A stretch of DNA of 64,000 bases from Rhizophagus irregularis (Eukaryota; Glomeromycota; Glomeromycetes; Glomerales; Glomeraceae), in assembly GCF_026210795.1 (NCBI RefSeq), contig NC_089449.1, positions 1,488,001 to 1,552,000 on the forward strand, in the 5' to 3' direction. A program made the position numbers and the translations under genes. The notes under the pieces were generated by a model. The model worked only from the letters and a program-made list of their open reading frames with translations. It did no database searches and had not been told where the DNA came from. This document shows positions 10,673 through 19,815 of this stretch, one piece after another. Positions within the stretch are counted from its first letter, which is position 1, and each line of letters starts with the position of its first letter.

Positions 10673-11477
10673 AACATCTCTATTTTATCACAAATTTACT
10701 GATCATTTGCCGATCATTTATTTGATCTTATCACATAATACATATGTCATTGACAGATCAATTTTACACAATAATAAATATAATAAGTGTTTAAAATTTA
10801 CAAATAACTTCACAAAATTTTAATTTTAATTAAAAATTTATATAAAACATAAAAATTAATACAAATACTAATAATTATATTAATAATTTAATCATGTTTA
10901 GTATAATATTTCAAACAGGTTATCTATATTACTTTCTATTATTTCTAAATTATTTTCAATATTCTCATCATTATTATCTTCACTTAAACTATTATCATCT
11001 TCATCTTCAACTAAAAGTTTTTCATTATCTTTAATGATGTAAATAATCTTTTTTATTAGAAATATATTAATAACAAATAATTGGCTAATTTCTCTATAAG
11101 CAAAAAACCTGCATTATGAGTCGAAACCTTGCATTATTTTTTTTACAGATTATATATAATAAAAGGAATGTTCATGCAAAATTTCAAGTTTTGGCTTTGC
11201 GTATTCGGCTTCAGTCTTCAATTTTTATCCCGAAACTTCAAATTATCACATATTAATAATTTTGCATATAAAAATTAAAAATTATATAAATTATTTAATT
11301 TAAAGTTATACAACAATAAAAGGTGGCATATTTTATTTTTTTCTTATTTAGGCATTTACTTTGCCTTGCATTTTTTCATAATTTAATCATTTTTTCATAA
11401 TTTAATCATTTTTTAATAAAATGAAACTTGTGATCAGCAAATGATCGTTAAAGTGATATAAAGCATGTTCGATATGC
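10673..11477. mobile_element. TIR element inside the 44-bp array
   Basis: Left end CATAGCGAACATC, and the right end read inward CATATCGAACATGC, with further inverted similarity inside (ACTGATCATTTGCCGATCA against TGATCAGCAAATGATCG). Flanking ATATAACAG and ACATACCAG match at 7 of 9 positions, but the array unit itself contains this phrase, so the TSD is not secure. It carries a coding remnant (10898-11103). Confidence 0.5.
10898..11103 (-). pseudogene. Coding remnant with acidic C-terminus
   Basis: An open frame of about 68 codons ends at a TAA (10898-10900). The last part reads KDNEKLLVEDEDDNSLSEDN followed by an NDENIENNLE-type acidic run and ends NLFEILY. It has the look of the C-terminal tail of a protein, with an aspartate/glutamate/asparagine run after a hydrophobic stretch. 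Because it lies inside a TIR element it may be the tail of that element's lost transposase, which is inference. No catalytic motif is present and I do not recognise the family. Confidence 0.35.
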
Positions 11478-11925
11478 TAGACATACCAGTGTAACAAGTT
11501 TATAAAAACTTTAAACGTGATGGTATAACAAAATTATAATAAGATTTAGATGTGATGGTGTAACGAAATTATAATAAGATTTAGACATGACGGTATACTG
11601 AAATTATAATAAGATTTAGACGTGACGGTGTAACAAATTTAAATATCAAAATATAAACAAATTTAGATGAGATAGAAATTATTTTAGACATAATAGCATA
11701 ATGACAAAAATTTATATAAAGAACTTTAGAACAAAAGGGTGGTAATGGAGTAAGGGAAGAGAAAATTGTCTATGAATTTTTTTAAAAAATTTTGTAATTT
11801 TTTAGCATTATTTTTATATTAAATAACTAATTTTACTTCATTTTAGCATAGAAAATTTTTTAATAATTTTTTAATTAATTAATAAAATTTATTAACTCTT
11901 ATCTCAGTCAATTTAAACCTAGAAT

Positions 11926-12701
11926 TAAAGCTCTAAATGGTCTGGATTGGTCCAGGTTGGGAAGTAATCTGGGACTAAACTGAAAAATTAGTTCATTTCG
12001 GTCCAGTCCAGTTTACATTAAAAAGAGAATCTGAAACCAAACTGGACTGGACTAGTTATTTTGGTCCAGTCTGGTCTGATCCTATAATAAAAAAACATTG
12101 CAAAAACATTTTTCTAATTAAAATTACTTTGAAAAAACGTTTCGCAACATTTTTTCATTAAATTATCATAAAAACATTGCGAAAATATTTTTTCTATAAT
12201 AATATTTTAAAAAAACGGTTTTACAACGTTTTTCATTAAATTAATCAAAAAAACATTGCAAAAACGTTTTTTTAATTAAAATTACTTTGAAAAAACGTTT
12301 CAAAATGTTTTTTCGTTAAATTATTATAGAAACGTTGCGAAAACATTTTTTCTATAATAATATTTTAAAAAAAACATTTTCGCAACGTTTTTTATTAAAT
12401 TAATTAAAAAAAATGTTGTGTAAAAATTTTTTTATAATAATATATTAAAAAAAATGTTTTGCAACATTTTTTTATTTAATAATTACAATCGCAACATATT
12501 TAATATAAAACTATTGCGAAAATGTTTATTCAGTTCGGTCTGGTCCAATCTGTAAAATTTGGTCCAGATTAGATTTATAATCTGAAATAAAACTGGACTG
12601 AACTGAATATTTTGGTCCAGATTGAAACATCAACCCAGACCTGACCAATCTGAATTTTCGGTCTGGATTGCCAGATTAGGACTGGACCGATTAGAGCTTT
12701 A
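11926..12701. mobile_element. hAT-like element B, 776 bp, perfect 8-bp TSD
   Basis: Target duplication CCTAGAAT stands at 11918-11925 and 12702-12709. The ends are the perfect inverted pair TAAAGCTCTAA / TTAGAGCTTTA. Both subterminal zones (11940-12090, 12530-12690) are packed with GGTCCAG/CTGGACC-type motifs in both orientations, as expected of transposase-binding repeats. The middle (12095-12490) is a tandem array of about 78-bp units, each with TTGCGAAAAC-like and inverted GTTTCGCAAC-like halves. No coding capacity is present. Size, TSD and subterminal repeats fit a non-autonomous hAT element. Confidence 0.85.
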
Positions 12702-12814
12702 CCTAGAATAATGATTTTACTACCATTAGAATTGTCTTAATGAGATGATTCTAATGGTATAAAATTTATCAAAATTAGATTACTGGATTTTTAATAATTT
12801 GCAAATTTATATTT

Positions 12815-13242
12815 GGGTATTGCTAAATATCACCAATGGTGATCGTCACCACACCACTTAATTCTGGCTGAAAATTATAATTTGGCCAGAGTTAAAAAAC
12901 ACATCATAATTTTTTTTTCAAAAATTTCAATTTAAATAATAAATGTGTAAAACAAACCTGAGTAGATACTAATCACTAAAATTTTGAAAATTTGACTAAA
13001 AAAAATCTTTTTAAAACAAAAAATTGTATTTTGCTTATAAAATTAAACTTTCCTATTTTTCTCAAAAACTATCTAAACAACAGCCTTTATAATTTAAGGT
13101 AAACTTGTTCTACCCATAAATTTACATATAGTAATAATATTTATATTATAATTAGAATAATGTCACAGTCAAAAATTTTTGAAAATTCAAAAAATATTTT
13201 ACATGTAGTGACAATCACCACTGGTGATATTTAGCAATACCC
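12815..13242. mobile_element. MITE, 428 bp, 34-bp TIR, 9-bp TSD
   Basis: Left GGGTATTGCTAAATATCACC continues with a TGGTGATCGTCAC part and is matched by the inverted copy ending at 13242. TTTATATTT flanks both sides (12806-12814 and 13243-13251). The TSD is low-complexity, but the long near-perfect TIR makes the boundaries firm. A worn relative with TCACCxxxGGTGATGATCACC phrases lies at 51155-51290. Confidence 0.85.
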
Positions 13243-13631
13243 TTTATATTTTGTATTTTTTTATATTAAAATTTATTTATACAGTAGTAATAAAAATAAT
13301 AAAATTTTGTATTAATTAATAGAAAATTTCTAAGTTTACACAGGGTGTTTGTACACAGGTCATATAAATATAATTTTTAATAGACTAATTTTTTGTTTTT
13401 TAATTTGAAATTGAATGCTACCGACATTATACTCTTTTACTTTTTATTCTTATTATATTACAGATAAATATATGTATTTTCACCTGCTCTGCAAGTTTAC
13501 TTAAGGCATTAAAGGAGGTTTTGAATGCCGTTTTTAATCTACTAATATGACCCGTGTTTAAACACCCCGTGTACAAATAGAAATTGCCTAATTAATAAAT
13601 GTTTAAAAAAATTTTAAACTATTGTAAAATA

Positions 13632-14944
13632 CAGTCAGACCTCTATATAATCACACCCCATATAGTCACATCATATAAAATTCCTCTATATAATCACACC
13701 TTCAGAAAATACTAATATATATAATTACTATATAAAAAAACCTTTGTATAATCACATCATAGTACATATGGGCTGATTTGTCTACCTTTAATTAAAATAT
13801 TAATTTTATTACATTTTTATTATACAAAATACAAAATAATATACAGTAAATTGGGAATGAGTATTAAAAAAGGTTTATCTAATGTTATTATACTATAATT
13901 TGGTAAATATTTCTTTTAAATTAATATAATTCTTAGCACTTACTATATATGTTAAAAATTTATATCTCAACTTAAAACGTAAATATCTCCAGATCCAGTG
14001 ATCAAATCGGCAAGCTCTTTTTTCGTTCATATAGACCAGATCAAGGGCTTTCCAAAGAGCCTAAATTTATACAAAATAGATCAGTGGATCCCAAGATATT
14101 TGCATTTAAGCATGTTAAAAAGTTTGTACCCCAACTTTAAACGTAAATATCTCCGGATCTAATGATTCAATCGGCGAGCTCTTTTTTCGCCTATAAAGTC
14201 CAGAACAAGGGCTTTCCAACGAGCCTAAAATTATAGAAAACGGATCAGTGAATCTTGATATATTTGCGTTTAAAGATGGTAATACAAACTCTGACATAAA
14301 ATAATTATTTTTATTGTTTGAAAATATCTATTATGATACTATCTTTTATATGATATTTTTATTATACTTTTATAAACATTTATAGCTACTAAGGCTATAT
14401 AAATTTTTATTTTACTTTATATTTTATTAAAATATACTTACTTTTTAATAAGGGGAGTTACATATATTACGTAATATTCAGTTTAATATAAACTTACTCC
14501 CCTCCCCCCTTTGTCAGATTTAATAACCAATCAAATTATAATATTTATAAATTATATATTTTATTAAGTGTAACGTAAGATTTTAGTTACCCCCCTCCCC
14601 CTTTGATAATTACGTAATATCTGTAAGCTCCCTAATATATGTTAAAAATTCCATATATATGAAAAATGGGTTTTTTATTAGTGAAATGGGTTTTTTCACA
14701 GCTCTTTTACATTTAATAATTTAAGTTTCGCAAATGTAAATTTTGTTTAACTTATTATTTAGTCAAGTGATCATCATTCAGATGATTTTTTGGTATTACA
14801 AAACAATTTTGAGTAACAAAAATTGTGAAAATCAATCAATAACTCTTTTTAATGCAAAGTAAACAAATCAGCCTATATGAAAAGCCTCTATATAGTCACT
14901 GATTTTTGCGGAACCAATTAGGTGACTATATAGAGGTCTGACTG
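13632..14944. mobile_element. Pogo/Tigger-like non-autonomous element, 1.3 kb, TA TSD
   Basis: Left end CAGTCAGACCTCTATATAAT and right end inverted (ATAGAGGTCTGACTG), flanked by TA at 13630-13631 and 14945-14946. The phrase CAGTCAxACCTC next to TA is characteristic of pogo/Tigger ends. Several CTATATAGTCAC-like copies lie just inside. No transposase remains. The interior holds a duplicated palindromic module (13960-14290) and AT-rich filler. Confidence 0.8.
13960..14290. repeat. Two tandem palindromic modules of about 150 bp
   Basis: AAAACGTAAATATCTCCAGA at about 13973 and AAACGTAAATATCTCCGGAT at about 14139 each begin a unit. Each unit contains GGGCTTTCCAAxGAGCCTAA and ends in an inverted form (GATATTTGCATTTAAG, GATATATTTGCGTTTAAAG). 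The two units are clearly homologous and each is an imperfect palindrome. The 60-codon minus-strand frame across the second unit is judged a by-product. Confidence 0.65.
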
Positions 14945-15130
14945 TACTTTATTTAATAATTAAATGCTTTTAAAGAAAATTTAAGTCTCTAAAAATTTAA
15001 GGTAAAATTCAATATAATTTTAAAAGGTCACACTATATATAAGGTAAAATTATGAGATAGAAAGGGTTGGTAAAATTACTAGTAAATCTGAAATTTTGTG
15101 AGGAGACCTTTATTAGAAGTAAGCAGAATC

Positions 15131-16140
15131 ATATTGCATTGTTTAACATTTCACTTAATATCTTAGCATCTAATGATCATAGAGAAATGCGTTATAGCTT
15201 ATTGGAATCATATCATAATGATAAGTCAAATGGTAGTTAAATCATCTTTCTACAATTACTGAATACTAAGATATTAAGCAAAATATCAAAAATCAGCATT
15301 TTGTATTTTATGATACTACGCCATTTGATATTTCACTTATTATCTCAGCATCCAGTGATCATAAAAAAATGATTTAACTACCATTTGACTCGTCATTATG
15401 AGATGATTTCAATGAGCTATAGCGCATCTTTCTACAATCATTGAATGCTGAGATATTAAGTAAAACATTAAATGGTGCAGTATCACAAAATACAAAATGC
15501 CAATTTTTGATGTTTTGCTCAATATCTTAGTATTCAGTGATCGTAAAAAAGATGATTTAACCACCATTTGACTTGTCATTATGAGATGATTCCAATAAGC
15601 TATAGCGCATTTTTTTACGATTATTGGATGCTGAGATATTAAGTGAAATGTCAAATGGCGCAATATCACAAAAATACAAAATGCTGATTTTTGATGTTTA
15701 ACTCAATATCTTTGCATTCAGTAATCATAAAAAAGATGATTTATTTATTTTCTTATTTTTGTAATATTGTTCGATTTTCTTGTAAAATTTTTGAAGTTAA
15801 AATATAAATAAAAGATAAAGTCATAGGACTGTTTGCACAGTAAAAAAGATGATTTAACCACCATTTAACTTGTCATTATAAAATGATTCCAATGAGCTAC
15901 AATACATCTTTCTACAATTATTGAATGCTGAAATACTAAGTGAAACGTCAAATGACATAGTATCGCAAAATATAAAATACCAATTTTTGACATTTCGCTT
16001 AATATTTGTGATCATAGAAACTAGAACAACAGTTTTACCACCATTTGATTCGTCATTATAAGATGATTCCAACAAGCTATGATACATTTTTCAATGATTA
16101 TTATATGCCAAGTTATTAAATGAAACGTGATATTTTTAGG
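15131..16140. repeat. Palindromic satellite array, about 5-6 units of 170-190 bp
   Basis: Each unit begins ATTTCACTTAATATCTCAGC and ends with the inverted form (GCTGAGATATTAAGTGAAAT). The shared core lies in between (ACCATTTGACTCGTCATTAT, GAGATGATTCCAATGAGCTA). Units are joined by a linker with CAAAAATCAGCATTTTGTAT. Neighbouring units differ by point changes and small indels, and a foreign AT-rich piece interrupts at about 15735-15845. Minus-strand frames here (15409-15669, 15854-16087) are repeat translations, not genes. Confidence 0.75.
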
Positions 16141-16269
16141 TTTTGACAATTTTGACATGTTGAAACTATTTTGGCATTTCAACAAATCAGAGAGCTAATG
16201 TCAAAATAATTTTGACAATTTTGACATACCAAAACTCCCTAATTTTAGCAGACAACTTTAATTGAAATC

Positions 16270-16600
16270 TACAAAAAAGAAGAATAAAGAACATTAAAAA
16301 CATTCTTTGAAAAACAAAAAAATATATATAAAGTTCGTTGCAAAACTGCAAAACTTATCATTTCAAAATTCACCATTTTAAAGTTCTTAAGTGAAACATA
16401 AAAAAGAAATATAATGTTTTTTATAAAAAAAATATAAAAAAAAGGTTTACAATGCTATATAACATTGTAAAACTTACTATTATTAAAATAACTAAAATAC
16501 TTAACAAAATGAAGAAATGTTAACGTTTTTTACATAAAAAAAAATAAATAAATAAAAGAATTTGGTTTGCAACGTAACAATTGTGAAACTTACCAGGAAA
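16270..16600 (-). repeat. Right remnant of tandem array C
   Basis: Units match 9500-9698 in sequence and orientation (AAAGAAGAATAAAGAACATT, then a GCAAAACTTATCATTTCAAA part). Minus-strand donors GTAAGTTTT (plus-strand position near 16468) and GTAAGTTTC (near 16588) are intact. This is the part of array C pushed to the far side of the 9699-16256 insertion. Confidence 0.65.
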
Positions 16601-16689
16601 GAATGAGAGTGAAATTGATAAAATTTATAGTAACATTTATTTTAGATACAGTTTTCATGCTTCAAAAGAAATTAAGAAAAGTATTACAT

Positions 16690-17283
16690 ATCAATTAATT
16701 AATAGTACAAAAGTTATCCAACAGGCTTAAAGAACTAGACCTAAAACTTGGGCAAAACAAGTTTGAAATATAATAAGAAATGATGGTATTCCTGACAATA
16801 AGGAGTATTTAGATATAACTTCTTATGATATAAGAATTTCTGATAATCGATATATAGATTATTTTGGTAAAAAAATTCTAGCTAGAGATGTACTTGCATA
16901 TCATCAGAATAAATCTAGTTTGTGTAGTTTATATTATCATTATACTTCATATGACTGGGCAGAAAAAAAGAAAGACTAGTTATATATTCAACTAACTACT
17001 ATAGCATATATATATAGTAAAATTATATCAGCAAGGTTATGATAGATTCATTGGTTATAGTGATTGGACTATTATCTAGCAAATCCTGAACATTATTGTA
17101 CTACTGCTGAATAAGAATTGCTATGTATGATCTGCTTATTCTGAGTTAGATTTTCTAATCTATAACAAAGTATTTTTTGAGAAGTTTAGAAAAGTCAATA
17201 AAGAAATTCTTGATTCTTAAATACTATAATTATAGCTTTGAAAATTTCTATGTAATAGTTATCCAATAAGCTTACAGAAATTA
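16690..17283 (+). pseudogene. Decayed gene fragment, copy 1 of a duplicated pair
   Basis: The frame 16767-16979 is open for 70 codons and reads IIRNDGIPDNKEYLDITSYD and later RYIDYFGKKILARDVLAYHQ, ending WAEKKKD then TAG. In-frame stops precede it (TGA at 16764), with RPKTWAKQV just before. A second diverged copy starts at about 17255 and resumes after 17455 (KKRPKSSTK..., VVKNNGTFDRKKFLGIF). Stops sit at different places in the two copies, so the ancestor was open. I do not recognise the family; it looks like a member of an expanded lineage-specific family. Confidence 0.45.
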
Positions 17284-17455
17284 CAGTCAACCCTTATTAT
17301 AACAAATTCTAGGGTCCAGACCTCAACTTCACTATAAGACTATAGTGAAGATTTTAAGAGATTTGATTGGTTAATTCGTTATAGTAAGAGAAAATTTATT
17401 ATAGTTGTCTGAAAAATTTACTATATTAAGAATTCGCTATATCAAGGTTTAACTA
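17284..17455. mobile_element. Pogo/Tigger-like MITE, about 172 bp, inside a coding relic
   Basis: Left end CAGTCAACCCTTATTATAAC, and the right end read inward TAGTTAAACCTTGATATAGC, flanked by TA. Removing the element with one TA rejoins a stretch that aligns with copy 1 at 16715-16745 (GTTATCCAA...GACCTAAA), which gives an empty-site comparison inside the window. Confidence 0.7.
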
Positions 17456-17760
17456 TACAAGAAAAGACCTAAATCTTCGACAAAATGAATTTAAAAAGTA
17501 GTGAAAAATAATGGTACTTTTGATAGAAAGAAATTCTTAGGTATATTTAAAAAAGGATAGATGATTATTAATTCTGAGATGCAAAAAGAATATGCTTTAT
17601 CTTGCAATGAGTTTATACTTTATTTAAAAAAAAATTATTCAAAATATATTGAATAATTAATCAAATCAAATTAATCCACCCATATGAGAAATATGTTTAT
17701 TGTTCTTTTAGTAGAATAAGTAAATGGATAAAAGTTAAGAAATATCAGTTAAGATAACAA
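17456..17760 (+). pseudogene. Decayed gene fragment, copy 2 of the pair
   Basis: Sequence after the MITE continues the second copy. AAAAGACCTAAATCTTCGAC parallels AGACCTAAAACTTGGGC of copy 1, and AAAAATAATGGTACTTTTGA parallels AGAAATGATGGTATTCCTGA. It carries several in-frame stops. Similarity fades after about 17600. Confidence 0.4.
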
Positions 17761-17784
17761 TTGAATAATGTAATATACGGGGAT

Positions 17785-19131
17785 TAGTGCTTTTAATAGA
17801 TCAGTTCAGACTAGATTTAGCTTAAATCTGATTTGATCTGATTTTTATTTTAATAGAACTGATCTGATCCGAATCTGATCAGATCTGGTTCAATTTGATC
17901 TGAATCTGGTTCGGATCTATTTGGATCTGATTTGAATCTGATTCAAATCTAATTCAAATCTGGTCCTTGTACTAAAAAAAGGAAAGGGAACGTTAATTAT
18001 GTTCCTTAAAGTAAAAAAAAATAAAAATAAAAATAAAAAATGAACTTACCATAGTTTGTTCTTTTAAATTCTGGTCGTTCAGCTTCGTCTCATGTCCAGA
18101 TTTTCTAAAAATAAAAGAAAAAAACATTAATTACGTTTCCTTAAGTAAATTAAAAAAAAATTTAAAAAAAAAATGAACTTATCATAGTTCATTCTTTTTT
18201 TAAATCCTGGTCGTTAACGACTTCATCCACGTCCAGGTTTTCTAAAAAAAAGAAAGGGAACGTTAATTATGTTTCCTTAAGTAAAAATAAAAAAAAAATT
18301 AAAAAAAGAAACGAACTTACCATAGTTCGTTTTTTTTTAAATCCTGGTCGTTAACGACTTCGTTCACGTCCAGGTTTCCTAAAAAAAAAGAAAGGGAATG
18401 TTAATTACATTCCTTTAAGTAAAATAAAATAAAAACTTAAAAAAAGAAATGAACTTACTATAGTTTATTCTTTTTTTTAAATCCTGGTCATTAACATCTT
18501 AATGACTTCATTCGTCTAGGTTTTTTTTAAAAAAAAGAAAGGGAACGTTAATTACGTTCTCTTAAGTAAAATAAAAAAAAACTTAAAAAAAGAAACGAAC
18601 TTACCATAGTTCATTCTTTTTTTAAATCCTGATCGTTAATGACTTCATCTACATCCAGATTTCCTAAAAAAAAAGAAAGGGAACATTAATTACGTTCCTT
18701 TAAATAAAAAATAAAAAAAAACCTTAAAAAAAAGAACGAACTCACCATAGGTTTATTCTTTTTTTTAAATCCTAGTCATTATGCTTTGTTCGTCTAGGCT
18801 TCCTAATAAAAAAGAAGGGAACCGTTAATTACATTCCCTCAAGTAAAAATAACAAAAAAAAAAGAAATGAACTTACCTAGTTCGTTCTTTTAAATCTTGG
18901 TCGTCTGGCGTCCGTTTATTCAGGAAAGGGTTTTTAAAAAAAATCTGATCTGAAATCTGTTCAGATCAGATCAGATTTTCTCGTGTTTGATCTGATCCGA
19001 TCTGAATCTGATCGGATCAGATTTTTTTAAATCCAATCTGATCTATGAATCAAAATTTTGAAAACTGAACTGATCTGACTCAGATCAAATCTGCAGATTC
19101 CAGATCAGATCAGATTTTTTTCAGAGCACTA
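17785..19131. mobile_element. hAT-like element A, 1.35 kb, carrying a tandem array
   Basis: Ends TAGTGCT / AGCACTA are flanked by ACGGGGAT (17777-17784) and ATGGAGAT (19132-19139), which agree at 6 of 8 positions as a worn 8-bp duplication. Both subterminal zones (17800-17960 and 18945-19125) are dense in GATCTGAT/ATCAGATC motifs in both orientations. The plan (short TIR, subterminal motif array, central tandem array) is the same as in element B at 11926-12701, although the motifs differ. The centre holds array A. Confidence 0.7.
17975..18945 (-). repeat. Tandem array A: seven splice-cassette-like units of 131-146 bp
   Basis: On the minus strand each unit reads as a T-rich tract ending in TAG, a 55-59-bp core, then a donor directly after ACTATG. 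The core extents are 18050-18104 (55), 18183-18241 (59), 18321-18378 (58), 18605-18663 (59) and 18746-18802 (57). Donors are GTAAG in units 1, 3, 4, 5 and 7, GTGAG in unit 6 and ATAAG in unit 2. Units 4 and 7 lack a clean acceptor. In one phase the cores read hydrophilic peptides such as NLDVDEVVNDQDLKKE. Core lengths are not all multiples of three and A-run length varies, so a continuous frame across units is not kept now. Confidence 0.75.
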
Positions 19132-19815
19132 ATGGAGATGTTGAATTTTTGTAAAGATTTCTGTTTAAATTGCTATCTACTATTGCCTATTATGAAAAGT
19201 ACTCAAAAAATTAATATTTTTTTATTATCCTATAACTAAATTTAAAATTACACTTTATTTTTTTTACTTTCACTTCACCACAATGCATTGTTACTTGTTA
19301 GTATATGTGACATAAATTAGCATGTTAAAGTATATATGATATAATATATATATGATAGTCTACAAATCATCTGTGAAACTATACTTATGTGACAAAATAA
19401 TTTTACATATAAATCAATTTCCAAAATATTTCAAATTTTTTTCTTACAATATTTAGCAGAATAAGATTTAGTGAAATAGCATTTATTAATATGTATATTT
19501 GCTCCAGAAGGATGGAATATTTTGAGTAGAATAATGTCTATATAACGTTGCTGGGTTTTAATATTAAGCAGTCAAGTGAAAAAAAAGTTCGTATATGCAT
19601 TACCCTTCAACATCTTTGAAAATGTCAAGATCTTTAATATACATTCTACATACTCTTATTCTCAAACACAAAATTTTAGCGTAAAAATTTGTTGCATATT
19701 TTTCTACTTTGATTCCAACATAAACTCGAGTTTAGAGAAGATGTAAATGGAAAAATTGCAAACTATTTAAAAAAGAGTATATGAAATTTGAAATTATAGT
19801 TGCTTATTTTTTATT

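Larger units (their letters stand above)
10548..11640. repeat. About 44-bp tandem repeat, split by an insertion
   Basis: Units of the form TTTAGACGTGAxxGTGTAAC followed by AAGTTTATAAAAAC or AAATTATAATAAGA occur about three times at 10548-10672 and about four times at 11478-11640. The sequence between them is a separate TIR element (10673-11477), so one array was interrupted. Confidence 0.65.
10243..15130. mobile_element. MULE-like element, 4.9 kb, 10-bp TSD, nested insertions
   Basis: The ends are inverted: AGGATCCCGCTTACTTCTAA on the left and, read inward, GATTCTGCTTACTTCTAATA on the right. Target duplication ATATTGCATT is at 10233-10242 and 15131-15140. The left TIR matches the 224-bp MITE at 34-257. 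Several GGTAAAATT copies sit just inside both ends (10290-10470 and 15000-15090) as subterminal repeats. No transposase ORF is present; the interior is filled with other elements (10673-11477, 11926-12701, 12815-13242, 13632-14944). It is therefore a non-autonomous, inflated element that landed in a satellite array. Confidence 0.75.
9699..16256. mobile_element. TIR element carrying a satellite array, split by later insertions
   Basis: The left end TAAAGTTGTCTGCCAAAA (9699) is matched by the right end ...TAGCAGACAACTTTA (to 16256). Just inside, GTTTCAACATGTCAAAATT (10028) recurs inverted at about 16158-16184. Flanks ACTGAAAC and ATTGAAAT agree at 6 of 8 positions, as a worn 8-bp duplication would. 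Minisatellite array C lies on both sides in the same orientation, which shows the insertion point. The original element would be about 1.4 kb: TIRs plus the palindromic satellite. Later insertions (9784-10027 and 10243-15130) swelled it. The ends resemble those of the 244-bp hAT-like MITE. Confidence 0.6.

Noticed and set aside
14115..14297. 60-codon minus-strand frame
   Set aside because: It lies in a palindromic module duplicated in tandem inside the pogo-like element, and the sister module is not open.
15409..16087. Minus-strand frames of 77-86 codons
   Set aside because: They follow the palindromic satellite units, and similar translations recur unit by unit with breaks.
17975..18945. 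CRISPR array
   Set aside because: Repeats of about 140 bp with related, not unique, intervening sequence in a eukaryotic context; no cas genes.
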